Source: Muraenolepis orangiensis (Eukaryota > Chordata > Actinopteri > Gadiformes > Muraenolepididae). From it: 64,000 nucleotides of DNA. Of the stretch, positions 1 to 23,311 are shown in pieces. The stretch is from positions 10,248,969 to 10,312,968 of the forward strand of contig CM051022.1 of NCBI GenBank assembly GCA_027704905.1. Reading direction: 5' to 3'. Every line of letters begins with the position of its first letter. Within the stretch, counting starts at the first letter, position 1. The position numbers and the translations under genes were made by a program. The notes beneath the pieces were generated by a model. It had not been told where the DNA came from. It did not search any database and saw only the letters and a list, made by a program, of their open reading frames with translations.

Positions 1-24
1 ATATATATATATATATATATATAT

Positions 25-59
<35 letters not shown>

Positions 60-141
60 AATATATATATACAAATATATATATATATATATATATACAA
101 ATATATATATATATATATATATATACAAATATATATATATA
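1..141. repeat. AT dinucleotide microsatellite at window edge
   Basis: Runs of TA are broken at intervals by the variant ATACAAAT. The tract ends where single-copy-looking sequence shared with 9,418 onward begins, so it sits at or near the left edge of the duplicated akr unit. Confidence 0.9.
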
Positions 142-309
142 TAACTTATGTTGTTTTAAATGTGCTATATAAATAAATAAATGACTTCACTTCACTTCAC
201 TTCAATACTTAGATAAATAGATAAATATATCGCGATACAACGACACTGACATCTGCCTGCAGCTACCGTCCATGACGATATGAATCTATTCCTCTGGTGA
301 TAACCAGGC

Positions 310-494
310 AGGCATTTAGATTACATTTAGATTACATTTAGTTATATTTTGTTTATACTAGTTTAGTTTAGTTTAGTTTGTTGTTATTTAGTTTTTTGGG
401 TATTAGTATATTTTGTGTGCCCCCTGTTTCAACTGTTGCACCTTAATTTCCCTCGGGATAAATAAAGTCATCTTGAATCTTGAATCTTGAATCA
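310..494 (+). mobile_element. 5'-truncated LINE 3' tail (family L-A) upstream of akr copy A
   Basis: The stretch ends in TTTCCCTCGGGATAAATAAA and then repeats of CTTGAAT. It matches the 3' end of the long LINE at 42,165-45,625. The same fragment lies at 9,594-9,778 upstream of copy B, so it was in place before the tandem duplication. It ends about 195 bases before the akr start codon and so may contribute to the 5' flank. Confidence 0.75.
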
Positions 495-539
495 CTATTT
501 CGATCAATCGATGCGCCGATCGTCGAGTGTCTGATAATG

Positions 540-593
540 TGACGTCACGTGTGTCTTGCGTCATACTCGTTACGTTACGTTACGTTACGTTAC
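540..593 (+). promoter_or_regulatory. CRE and overlapping E-box plus ACGTT repeat, akr copy A 5' flank
   Basis: A palindromic cAMP-response element TGACGTCA (540-547) overlaps an E-box CACGTG (546-551), about 140 bases before the ATG. Both are kept in copy B at 9,815-9,826. Just downstream, copy A has about five tandem GTTAC units where copy B has one or two. No TATA box is evident. Use as a promoter is inferred from position and conservation. Confidence 0.4.
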
Positions 594-687
594 GCCTCCT
601 CGAGCTCTCGGTGGTACCTTCTTCTCCTTCTCGTCTACTCGTCACACTCGTTAACCGGTTCTGTACCAACGTTAACGATCAGCAGCA

Positions 688-800
688 ATGGCAAAGTTCG
701 TGAAACTCAATACCGGTGCTCACATGCCGACCGTGGGACTCGGTACATGGAAGGTAGGTTGTTTAAAAAAAAAGATATACGTCAACTAAAACTATATATA

Positions 801-869
<69 letters not shown>

Positions 870-3800
870 TATAAAGGAGAAAAGGGAATCAATAACACGA
901 CGAGTGCTTACGCGTGGTGCATGCAAACTGACTGAAGAACTGTGGTTGGTTATAACGTTTACAAACTATTATTATTTTATTATTTTAATATAACTAGCTG
1001 CGTCACATAAGGTCATGGTCACGTTGTACTTGTACTGGAGTCTCGTCGTTGTTGTTAGTGTTAGTAGTTAGTAGTCTAATTGTTTGTGTCGTTTCCTGAC
1101 AGCTGATGAATGAGCACATGAATAAATAAATAAATTAAAATAAACACTCACTGCACTTCTTCAGTACATTATGCAATACTGTATATTATAAATATCAGCT
1201 CTTTGTACTGTGTATTTAGTCATTCCGATGCTATTTCAGGATATTATACTCTCTAGGTCTCTAGATGTGTTGCACAATTTTCTCTGACTGGAAAGCTGAT
1301 GAATGAGCACATGAATTAAAAAAACTCCACTGCACTTCTTTAGTACACATGCAATACTGTCTATTATAAATATCAGATTTTTAGGGGGGTGTGCCATATG
1401 GTATCGTTTATCGCGATAAGTCCTCCCCACGATAAGTATTTTGTCATACCGCGGTAATGACGATAATTAATGACGTGTTTACATATGCGACAAACGGCGT
1501 CAAATGGCGTTTGCATTTTCACTGGAATTGGCTTCTATTCACGGCTATCCTACCACTCCGCGAGTAGTCCCGTTCATCATATCACTCCGCGAGTAGTCCC
1601 GTTCACTTTTCCTGACGGAAAATACTGACTTGCTGATAGAATTGCTGAATTGTTTGCGCCAGTTGCCAAGCAACGCCTCAACTTCGGAGAACTATTTTTT
1701 TCTCCGCGGAAGTAAATCATAATAAGTCGGGACCGACTACTGACTTATTAATGAGCGTTCCGTTCATTATCCCTTACGTATTTGATGATGGTAAGGATTC
1801 CGATTATTTTTATTTTATTTTGGTCATTTATCGTTATCGCAATAAATACCATGAAATATCGTGATATAGTTTTAAGTCCATATCGCCCAGCCCTAGCATG
1901 TTGTGGCTCTGGGATCAAACCCAGAACCTTTTGGTTCTGTTAACCCATGAATCTCCCCCCCCCCCCCCCCCCCTCGTAGTCTCAACCGGGTCAGGTGAAG
2001 GAGGCCGTGAAAGCAGCCATCGCAGCCGGCTACCGACACATCGATGGGGCGTTCATCTACCAGAACGAGAAAGAAGTGGGGGCAGGCATCCATGCCATGA
2101 TCACTGAAGGCGTGATCAAAAGGGAGGATATCTTCGTTGTCGGTAAGGTGAGTTGTGTAACGTAACCTTCCAAGGCCACGGGTTAAGTGGTTACTGTCCC
2201 CCTTAGTATTTAACATTGTTTACTAGGGATGGGACGGACGATCACGTTTTTTGCCACCGATCACCGATCACAATGAGAAATATCTGCCCCACCGATCACC
2301 GATTTAAAAACAAATGTGCAGCTATAGCGGTCTACAGTGTATTGCTGCTATAGCAGTCTATTATAGCAGGGGTTCCCAAACGCCGGGCCGCGGACCGGTA
2401 CCGGGCCGTGGAGGTGTTACTGCCGGGCGGCGAAACAGCTGTGTTTATCATCATATTTGACTCAAATAATTTGAGTATAGGTGAACGGCTGGCGGTATAA
2501 TCTATATATAGAGATGATATATATAGTATTATATAGCGGTATAATCTCTATATATATATAGATTAAATATATATCGGCGGCATAACGAGAGACTTTCAGT
2601 TACACGCGCTACTAAAGAGACTACGCGCTAGTGACGTGTCGGTCGCGAACGAGCCGGGGTTTGTGTTACGGGCGCTCCGCGTACATGCGCGTTTATACTG
2701 AAATCGAGCCCTGCCGTTTTGTTAGGGGTGTGTGTTGACACACACTTTGACAACCGGTCCGCGAAAATTGACAACGAGATTTTTTTTCATGTATCTGCCG
2801 GTCCGTGGCACAAAAAAGGGTGGGAACCCCTGTATTATAGAACAGTTTCATCCATCATGCATTCCTGGGGTTCTCGTTCTCCACGGTCAGTTTAACAAAC
2901 TCGCCATGCTGCGCTGGGTGATGGGTTTTCAGGTGTCTTATTAAATTTGTCTTGTTGATATTTTTTACCTTGCTTCCTCCACGAGATATTTTCTCTTTGC
3001 ACACATTAAAGATGGCAAATGTTACATCTGTATCACACACTTTGAAGAAACTCCACACTGCAGACACCGCTGACATGTTGAGGCAGGGCGAGTATCACTC
3101 TGTTTAGAAAAGAGGCGGGGCCCCACATGTTTTACTCGCTGGTAAAGAGATGAGCTCACGTGTTTCTCACGTGCAGGATCGGCTATGAAATCGGCAACAT
3201 TAAAGAAAGATCGGCATTCTCCGATTGCGCATTTTTCTTCAAAATCGGCCGATAATGATCGGAAGCCGATCGATCGTCCCACCTCTATTGTTTACCATTA
3301 TTCTTTACCTTTTATTTATTACCATTTATTGTATGCTGCTGTACTGATGACGCCTCATCCTCAACCCTAGCTGTGGAGCACGTTCCACGCCAAGTCCATG
3401 GTGAGAGGAGCCTGTGAGAAGACTCTCAGTGATCTCAATCTGGATTATCTGGATCTGTACCTGGTGCATTGGCCCATGGGCTTCAAGGTAGACGAATGCG
3501 TTATTTTTTTTCCGGGCAGGTGAAAGTTGAGCGTTCCTTGTAAATCTTGTGAAACAATAACCAGTGTCCTTTGTCCTATATACTATACTTTGAACAACAC
3601 TATACTATAGTAATACTATACACAATGAAAAGAACAATATAGTGTCTAATGGATGATGTATACATATGGTGGATGGTGCAAAAAGCCTTTTTTAGGAGAC
3701 GGCAGCATCATAAAACACAGTGCAGCCACGGTCACCCGTCCAGGAAGTCCAGAAGATGAAGTAGTGTGACGGAGTGTGATATATCGGGGACGGTGTCATG

Positions 3801-6475
3801 ATAGTGGCAGCACAGTTCTGTCAAACTGTCGTAAAACACAAACCGTCTTCCGTCTCTCTCACATTGAATGGGTGAAGTGATGTTTTCTTCTGTGGTGCTT
3901 TTATGTTCTTTACTGTCCTATAGTGTTTGATTAGCGGTGCCCCCCCCCGTCTTGGGCAGCTCTCTCTTGTAAACAAGATGTTTAATCTTGATAACGACAA
4001 ACCTGGTTAAACAAATGCAATACGAGAGTTCACCAAGTCATTGGCTGGATAATATTCTAACTTACGTTTCCATGGTGATCTTGTCCATGTTGTGTTGTTA
4101 GTTGGCCAGGTGCTTTGGGGTATGTTGTTTGAGCTTTCGGTGTTGTGTTCCAGGCCGGAGACGACCTCTTCCCGTTGGACAATGGAGAAACCATCAACTC
4201 CAGCACCAACTTTCTTGATACATGGGAGGTAAGTGGACCAGGGCTGGACCATGGACACCCTCAATCAGAACATCAGATCAGAATGCCTTTATTGTCATTG
4301 TACAACGGAATTGCATGGCAATCCTCATGCCACTCCTACAACAACAATTTGAATAATATATATTTATTTTAAAACTAAGCTGTGTGTGTGTGTGGGTGTG
4401 GGTGTGGGGGTGGGTGGGTGGGTGGGTGGGTTTCTCTCACTTGCCTCACCAAGTCAAAGTCTCTTTGGATCAACGCAATCTGCATTCAAATGACTTCATG
4501 TTTCAAATGCTCAGGCCATGGAGGAGCTGCTGGATGCCGGATTGGTCAAAGCCATCGGGGTCTCCAACTTCAACAAGCAGCAGGTGGAGTCTGTCCTCAA
4601 CAAGCCGGGGCTGAAGTACAAGCCAGCCAATAACCAGGTACACCTGAGAGACGCCTGAGAGACGCCTTCTTCACCCGCCCCTCAACGTGTCGCGGCGGGG
4701 GGGGATGACCGGCTACAGGCCTGTACAGAGCCAAGCCAAGCCTCAAACCACCAGACAGGCTGACATTTTGCAAACGCTAGTTGAGTTAAATGGCACCGGC
4801 CCAGAGGCCGCAAATTCAGTTACCCTTCCCTTGTTGTTTTATTGAAAGTGACAATATGGGCCAAAATGGCCAGTTACGCTCGCCTTACGGCTCAACGGCC
4901 ACCCAAATGTTATCTGTAGGTCTGCTTGCACAGGAGCACTTAAAGATTACAACTGTCAAATGTAAGATGATGTTGCAATGTTTTAAGAAAGCTTGTTCAC
5001 TTCATGATGATGAAGATGATGATGAACATTTGCCGGATACCATTTAAGGGCTTATGGGTGTGACTGACTACATCCACCCACTATATCTATATCTAAATCT
5101 GGAGGGTTGAATCCTACTTATTGGTCACATACAGTATGTGTGTGTGTACACTGTGTGTACACACACAGTGACATGTGTTACTCTGCATTTAACCCGTCCT
5201 ATTTAACCCGTATTGGGAGCAGTGGGCAGCTATTGTGTGTGTGTGTGTATATATACAGCTGCCCGGTTCCCAAGCCCCAAGTTCCAACAGACTGAGCTAT
5301 CCTGCCGCCCCACTGTCGGGAATCGGGAGTAGAGGGTATTTATATTGACGTCATGTGTCCTTCCCGTCCGCCCCAGGTGGAGTGCAGCCCGTATTTCAAT
5401 CAGGCCAAGCTGATCGACTTCTGCAACTCCCACGACATCGCAGTGACGGCATACAGCCCTCTGGGATCCCCCGACCGTCCCGGGTAGGGTGGCTCAAATG
5501 TTCAGATCTATACGCATCAGGTTAGTTAGGCGAAACACAGTCAAACAACACCCAGTCCCTGGTTAGTTGGCATAGCGGTCAAATACACAGGCTCCCTGGT
5601 GAGCTAGCACAATACCCTGCACAAATCTGTAAAATACACAGTTAACCACTCCTGGTTGCACAATGTAGTCCACTTCTCCCAAGGGCATATGTTCTGGTTT
5701 ATATTGATTTTACGTTTGATCATTTCAGGGCTCAGCCAGGAGACCCATTACTCCTGCATGACCCCGCCATTAAGGCCATCGCCGAGAAACACAAGAAGAG
5801 TGCAGCCCAGGTACAGCACACTCGACTCCCACTTGCCAGGTTCAACCGGTCCTCTGAACACGGTGGTCGTCCATGTTTTCCTGCTTTGTAGGGCTTCGGC
5901 AAGATATCTTTAGTTACTAGCCCGCTGTAGGAGGGCTAGAGTATTGGGACGTTGTTTAAGAGTATTTATATCGACGTCATGTGTCCTCCCCGTCCGCCTC
6001 AGGTGAAGTGCAGCCCGTATTACGTCCGTATAGAACGGGTACAGATGGGTCAGTTCAGGTTAGTTTAGGTATTAGGTTATAGATGGTTGAGTTCAGGGTT
6101 AGTTGAGGTATTAGGTTATAGATGGTTGAGTTCAGGGTTAGTTGAGGTATTAGGTTATAGATGGTTGAGTTCAGGGTTAGTTTAGGTATTAGGTTATAGA
6201 TGGTTGAGTTTAGGGTTAGTTTAGGTATTAGGTTATAGATGGTTGAGTTCAGGGTTAGTTTAGGTATTAGGTTATAGATGGTTGAGTTCAGGGTTAGTTT
6301 AGGTATTAGGTTATAGATGGTTGAGTTCAGGGTTAGTTTAGGTATTAGGTTATAGATGGTTGAGTTTAGGGTCAACGTTACAAGATGTTACTTTGCTAAG
6401 CGGAAAGTTGAAGCTGATGAGCATGCAGGGTTCATTGGAAAATGACTCGATCACAATAAAAACCGACTAAGCCGG

Positions 6476-6567
<92 letters not shown>

Positions 6568-6728
6568 GTGTTCCGTGGAATTTGGAGAACTCCACACCCT
6601 CCCACCCACCCACCACCCCTCCCGGTCCCTCGGGTGAGCTCGCGTCCCACTGTGTCTGTCCCAATAGTAACACTACTGGGTCAAGTCCCCAATTGGTGAC
6701 TTCTTCATCAGGGGTTGTGGACCCCCCC

Positions 6729-6769
<41 letters not shown>

Positions 6770-7620
6770 CAATTTGAGCATCAGAAGCACATTTGTTTAT
6801 TATTTATTATTTAATATGTGGATTTATACTATTTATATTATTTTTAAACGATAAATATTTTTTGTGGAGAGGGTCACTGCTTTATGAATCCCGAGATACA
6901 TTATTGAATCCTTCCGTGTGCGTTCATTGCTATTGAGACTGATCTGACTCCAGATCAGCTATTCGCTTGTGACAAGTTAAAACCAGATAAACTAGTCATG
7001 AATGATGGGCCCAGCTCATAGACACTACTTAGGGTTTTGTTCAATCGCAAACAAATTTTATGTATTCCTTGACTTACAAGGCAGCTTAAGTTAAAGAAAT
7101 GGCTGTTACAAAACCTATAGTAAAATGCATAATGTAGGGGAGAGATAGTCCTGCTGACCATAGTATGACAAACACTGCAAATATTGGTCTTTTTAAGATG
7201 TCATGTTATTAAATACGTTGTTTTGTTTTTGCTCTTTGACACACATGGTACTTTCAGATTCCTGCTTGGTAGGAAATGACAGATTGTTGCTCTCTATCAA
7301 AAGTGTGTGTGTGTGTTTATTGTTCTTTATTGTGCATAGCATTGTTGTATAAAGTATAGTATAGCATATAAAAGGTAGTATATAGTGCTGTTTATATAAT
7401 AGAGTAGGTAGTATAGAGTGTTGTTTATAGCATAGTATAGAGTGTTGTTTATAGTATTGGGAATGGGGACTAAGCGTTCCATTGTACTTGTTAACACGTG
7501 GCTAAATCTTTTCCAGGTCGTGATCCGCTTCCAGGTCCAGAGAAATGTCATCGTGATCCCCAAGTCCGTCACCCCCCACCGCATACAGGAGAACTTCCAG
7601 GTACCCCCCCATGAATGCAC

Positions 7621-7666
<46 letters not shown>

Positions 7667-7745
7667 GTGTGAACTTATCATCATTATATTATAGAATTGT
7701 TATTTGTTTATTATGTATGTTACATAACAGTTGTACATGGAGACG

Positions 7746-7835
<90 letters not shown>

Positions 7836-8751
7836 TAATATGTTGTTTGTCGTTGCAGGTGTTTGACTTTGAGCTCTCCGAGGAGGAGATGAAGACCATA
7901 CTAGGGCTGCAGAAGAACTGGAGAAGCTGCCCTCTGCTCATGTGAGACCCCTATCCCTCATATTGAGATCGCTCCATCCGTCATAACATTCAAACTGGGT
8001 GACAACGAACACTAGAACTAGTGTTCTGATGTATTCTAAGAGCCCTAGCCCTAGAACGCAAAGGAGGAATTCTCGAGTAGGGCGGCGGTATAGCTCAGGT
8101 AGAGCGGTCGCCTCACAACCTGAAGGTTGCTGGTTCGATCCCCCGGCTCCTCCTAGCAAAACCTGCCGAGGTGTCCTTGAGCAAGACACCCTAACCCTAA
8201 CTGCTCCTGACGTGCTGGCTGTCTCCTTGCACGGCTGACTCCACCGTCGGTGGTTGAATGTGTGTATGAATGGGTGAATGTGAGGCATTACTTGTAAAGT
8301 GCTTTAGATCAAATATAAAATAAAAAGCATCCATTACCATTATTACCAGAAACCATAACTAACGTACCGGTAATGACACACTTTGTAATGGTGGTCGTCT
8401 CTGGGAAAGACAATTTATGGGGGGGAGGGGTCATAATATATGGAGTCATAATTGGGCCAGAAAGCGTAACGTCCACCAAACCAAAACATATTATTATTGT
8501 TATTTTAGCATAATAGCACACTTTTCTTTTTGCATTGTTTCTTTTTTGCAATACTTTTTTTCTTCTGTGTTTAACTGACTGTGTTACTGTACACTTACTT
8601 TATTAACTGCTACCGGCTGGACCATTTGGTTTGGCCACAAAAGACCATGTTTTATTGATGCCAATGCTAACTCTGTAACCTGTTTTTCTTTTTTCGGTTT
8701 TCTTTTAGGAGCAAGAATCACAAGGACTACCCGTTCCACGCTGACTACTGA
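688..8751 (+). CDS. akr1b1: Aldo-keto reductase, aldose-reductase-like (akr1b type), copy A
   Basis: NADPH-dependent cytosolic reductase of aldehydes and sugars. Ten exons with consistent phase: 688-753, 1980-2147, 3371-3487, 4154-4228, 4515-4637, 5377-5483, 5729-5810, 7517-7600, 7859-7941, 8709-8751, giving 315 residues, the usual AKR1B length. The tetrad is Asp44 and Tyr49 (RHIDGAFIYQNE), Lys78 (VVGKLW) and His111 (LVHWPMGF). The N-terminal GLGTWK and the C-terminal HKDYPFHADY are typical of the family. The NADPH safety-belt loop reads SPDRPG, so the Trp usual after SPDRP is Gly. Position 77, next to the catalytic Lys, is Gly where copy B has Ser. Intron 2 holds nested hAT elements; intron 7 holds a minisatellite and a partial copy of exon 6. 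The exact orthology within AKR1B is inferred. Confidence 0.92.
792..868. repeat. TA microsatellite, intron 1 of akr copy A
   Basis: Nearly pure TA run shortly after exon 1. Copy B has the equivalent tract at about 10,060-10,136. The rest of intron 1 in A (869-1,979) shows no gene. It has the same unique-looking sequence as copy B, including the site GAGTAGTCCCGTTC where copy B took the LTR element. Confidence 0.85.
2224..3287 (-). mobile_element. hAT transposon remnant with BED-finger fragment (outer element)
   Basis: Imperfect terminal inverted repeats TAGGGATGGGACG and CGTCCCACCTCTA are flanked by an exact 8-bp duplication TTGTTTAC (2216-2223 and 3288-3295). Copy B has a single TTGTTTACC here (about 16,042), the empty site. 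On the minus strand, 3,076-2,855 encodes a BED-like zinc finger (VWSFFKV, then HLKTHH). The first Cys is replaced (AIFNVC), so the finger looks broken. The element is itself interrupted by a second hAT. It lies in intron 2 of akr copy A. Confidence 0.88.
2367..2832. mobile_element. Non-autonomous hAT element nested inside the outer hAT
   Basis: This 466-bp insert begins CAGGGGTTCCCAAAC and ends GGGAACCCCTG, forming inverted ends. An exact 8-bp duplication TATTATAG flanks it (2359-2366 and 2833-2840). It has no transposase coding region and so depends on enzyme in trans. It must be younger than the element it sits in. Confidence 0.9.
5955..6034 (+). pseudogene. Partial duplicate of the intron 5 - exon 6 boundary of akr, inside intron 7 (copy A)
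   Basis: About 70 bases repeat the acceptor region and start of exon 6. The text GACGTCATGTGTCC, CCCGTCCGCC, the CAG acceptor and a VKCSPYY-like start resemble 5,345-5,400. Homology stops after about 25 coding bases. The same fragment is in copy B at 18,552-18,612, so it predates the gene duplication. With its intact acceptor-like CAG it could act as a cryptic splice site. Confidence 0.7.
6055..6371. repeat. 39-bp minisatellite, intron 7 of akr copy A (about 8 units)
   Basis: The unit of 39 bases contains TTAGGTATTAGGTTATAG followed by ATGGTTGAGTTCAGGG. Because 39 is a multiple of three, the minus strand stays open and gives a repeated 13-residue artefact; it is not a gene. The homologous array in copy B has about 14 units. 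Confidence 0.95.
6479..6766. repeat. Two CA microsatellites in intron 7 of akr copy A
   Basis: A pure CA run at 6,479-6,565 and another at 6,731-6,766 are separated by about 165 bases. In copy B about 450 extra bases (19,345-19,755) lie between the corresponding CA tracts. A gain in B or a CA-mediated loss in A could explain this. Confidence 0.9.
7619..7834. repeat. TTA and TA microsatellites in intron 8 of akr copy A
   Basis: A TTA trinucleotide run (7,619-7,667) and a long TA run (7,749-7,834) end about 25 bases before exon 9. Copy B has much shorter versions (20,936-20,961 and 21,044-21,069). Confidence 0.9.
8079..8325 (+). mobile_element. tRNA-derived SINE in intron 9 of akr copy A
   Basis: The head has an A-box-like TATAGCTCAGGTAGAGCGG and a B-box GGTTCGATCCC (8,132-8,142), as in a tRNA. 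It is followed by a non-tRNA body and a tail ending AAAGTGCTTTAGATC. It does not fold as a complete tRNA gene. The same insertion is in copy B (21,317-21,560), so it is older than the duplication. Confidence 0.8.
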
Positions 8752-9085
8752 GATGGAGCGAGGACGTCCCCAACATGCACTTCCATATTGGCCTATGTAC
8801 CCCCCACCACTCCACCACCACCCCTGCCCAGTTCTACTGACGTACGCTGCTTTGCTCAAACATTTCTACTTCTGGGAACTGTGTTACTGTATCGGCTGTC
8901 CTGTTACTGCACATTGAAAACCTGAAAACCCAAGTTTTTCAGTTTGTGGCTGGTTTAAGCAGCGGCAACATGGGCCGTTTCTTGTTCCTCTTTCAAGGTT
9001 TACGTCACATATTTGTTCTGGTTTCAAGGTAAAATATCTCCAAGGGTTATTTAAGTTTGTGCACAATTATTGCGACACAGAATGT

Positions 9086-9363
9086 GAGTGGATTGACATT
9101 CAACTACATACCCTCCAGGTTCCAAAGTCCAAATGCCCCTCTCGACATTTACACCCATTTAAATCCGGTGTATAACACAAAAAGAACAGCAAAGTGACTG
9201 ATAAATTATATCTACATGTGTTGAATGTTTACAAAAATCTTTAAAAGCATTTGAAGTGCCAGTTGTGCAGCAGCATCACGAATACAGTGCAGTAACTTTT
9301 ATGAGTCCAGAAAGTCCAGCAAAGTAAAGTATTAATACTTTAAAGTATTAAAGTAAAGCATTA
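9086..9363. mobile_element. Dispersed repeat replacing the 3' flank of akr copy A
   Basis: This block is nearly identical to 29,757-30,038. Related pieces lie at 26,864-27,010 and, in reverse, at 53,225-53,455. It starts exactly where the 3' flanks of copies A and B stop matching. The family is unnamed here; it looks like a SINE or a LINE 3' end. Confidence 0.7.
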
Positions 9364-9593
9364 GGTCACTACCGTGAGTGTAACTGTTTTATATATATTT
9401 TATATATATATATACAAATATATATAACTTATGTTGTTTTAAATGAAATGTGCTATATAAATAAATAAATGACTTCACTTCACTTCACTTCAATACTTAG
9501 ATAAATAGATAAATATATCGCGATACAACGACATTGACATCTGCCTGCAGCTACCGTCCATGACGATATGAATATATTCCTCTGGTGATAACC

Positions 9594-9778
9594 AGGCAGG
9601 CATTTAGATTACATTTAGTTATATTTAGTTTATACTAGTTTAGTTTAGTTTAGTTTGTTATTTAGTTTTTAGGGTATTAGTATATTTTGTGTGCATTTAT
9701 TCCCCCCTGGTTCAACTGTTGCACCTTAATTTCCCTCGGGATAAATAAAGTCATCTTGAATCTTGAATCTTGAATCAC
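9594..9778 (+). mobile_element. 5'-truncated LINE 3' tail (family L-A) upstream of akr copy B
   Basis: Same fragment as at 310-494, with the same CTTGAAT tail, in the same position relative to exon 1. Confidence 0.75.
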
Positions 9779-9814
9779 TATTTCGATCAATCGATCGTCG
9801 AGGGTCTGATCATG

Positions 9815-9826
9815 TGACGTCACGTG
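9815..9826 (+). promoter_or_regulatory. CRE and overlapping E-box, akr copy B 5' flank
   Basis: TGACGTCA and CACGTG share two bases, as in copy A. The GTTAC repeat that follows has shrunk to one perfect and one variant unit. Confidence 0.4.
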
Positions 9827-9941
9827 TGTGCGTCATACTCGTTACGCTACGCCTCCTCGAGCTCTCGGTGGTACCTTCTCCTTCTCGTCTACTCGTCACA
9901 CTCGTTAACCGGTTCTGTACCAACGTTAACGATCAGCAGCA

Positions 9942-21979
<12,038 letters not shown>

Positions 21980-22274
21980 GATGGAGCGAGGACGTCCCCA
22001 ACATGCACTTCCATATTGGCCTATGTACCCCCCACCACTCCACCACCACCCCTGCCCAGTTCTACTGACGTACGCTGCTTTGCTCAAACATTTCTACTTC
22101 TGGGAACTGTGTTACTGTATCGGCTGTCCTGTTACTGCACATTGAAAACCTGAAAACCCAAGTTTTTCAGTTTGTGGCTGGTTTAAGCAGCGGCAACATG
22201 GGCCGTTTCTTGTTCCTCTTTCAAGGTTTACGTCACATATTTGTTCTGGTTTCAAGGTAAAATATCGCCAAGGG

Positions 22275-22634
22275 CTTTTACAAAGCCTATTCTTACAAAT
22301 TTTTGTTACAAATAAAATGTCGCAAGGATCCCAACCACTCTAAAATAAAGCCGCTTAGTCAGTTTGTTTTTATTTCAAAATAACAGCGCAAAATAACGTT
22401 CAACGTTTTCGACCAGATGCATTGCATTAGATAAACTCATATCAGGGCCTGTATAAAAAAAAAACAAGCACTGGTTGATAAAACTAAACGGTTAAGTGTG
22501 CTTAAATATGTATCGGATTTGAAGTCACTTTGGATAGGACTCTAAACTCAAGTGACCTGAACCTGTGCAATTTAATTTGCAACAAATTGTTCACAAAAGG
22601 GTTAGGGTTGGACAACCCATATTTAAAAAAAGGG
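22275..22634. other. 360-bp insertion in the 3' flank of akr copy B
   Basis: Copy A reads straight through (CCAAGGGTTATTTAAG near 9,040), while copy B has about 360 extra bases after CCAAGGG. The insert carries AATAAA-type hexamers (about 22,310 and 22,340), absent from the same distance downstream of copy A. It could therefore supply a poly(A) signal. No terminal repeats recognised. Confidence 0.6.
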
Positions 22635-22679
22635 TTATTTAAGTTTGTGCACAATTATTGCCACACAGAATGGGCTTAT

Positions 22680-23311
22680 ACATGATCAGGTTACTCAAGG
22701 AACAGGTTTAAGTTTATCAAAGAACTGCGTCATTAAAAAAACAAAACTATCTTCCCAAAAGTGGACATTATGCAACATGGTACTCTGGGATGTCAATCAA
22801 CTTCACCCAACCACTGTATCCATTAAATAGAAATACCATGCAACAGGCTGCTTATTCATTATGTTACACATGATGCTGATATTTCCTTCTAAGACATTAC
22901 ATAAGATATATTTTGAAGGGAAAAAAAATAGACTAGATCACTTTTTGGTTCCACTTTGTTCCACTCCATTGGTCTCGACCTGCACATGTCTTGTGTCCCA
23001 GTTAATATAAAGTCCTAATCTTAAACTAGAGAATAAAATAATAATAATTTGAGAAAACATAACAAACCTTCAAAGTATGCAAACATCAGGAAACATGTAT
23101 TCAATCCCATGTCACCAAGTCAAGGACGTAGTCGAGAAGTATTTGATTTCTGTTGTTGGAAGGGACTTGACAACCAATCGATCCACAAACAACCAAAAAT
23201 CGCTTGGAATAAAATACACAAGGCACTACTTTCACTACCCAACGTGGTGTGCAACGCATAGAAACACGGCCGTCGTCCGATTTTGCAGAGCTCCTCTTCG
23301 CTTCTGTGGAT
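22680..23311. other. Spacer between akr copy B and the inverted akr remnant
   Basis: No gene, RNA or clear repeat seen. It is the first sequence to the right that is not shared between copies A and B, so the tandem duplication ends here. Confidence 0.6.

Noticed and set aside
2376..3076. Functional ZBED-type host gene in akr intron 2
   Set aside because: The BED finger lacks a key Cys, lies inside terminal inverted repeats with a target duplication, and is absent from copy B.
6055..6371. Interstitial telomere repeat
   Set aside because: AGGGTTAG occurs once per 39-bp unit, not as tandem TTAGGG.
6055..6375. Open frame of 106 codons with repeated LTLNSTIYNLIPK; also 184 codons at 18,637-19,191
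   Set aside because: Direct translation of the 39-bp minisatellite; the unit length is a multiple of three, so no stop can appear. No start context or conservation.
8085..8160. Possible tRNA gene
   Set aside because: A- and B-box-like sequences are present, but the acceptor stem does not pair and a SINE body follows. The identical structure recurs at 21,320.
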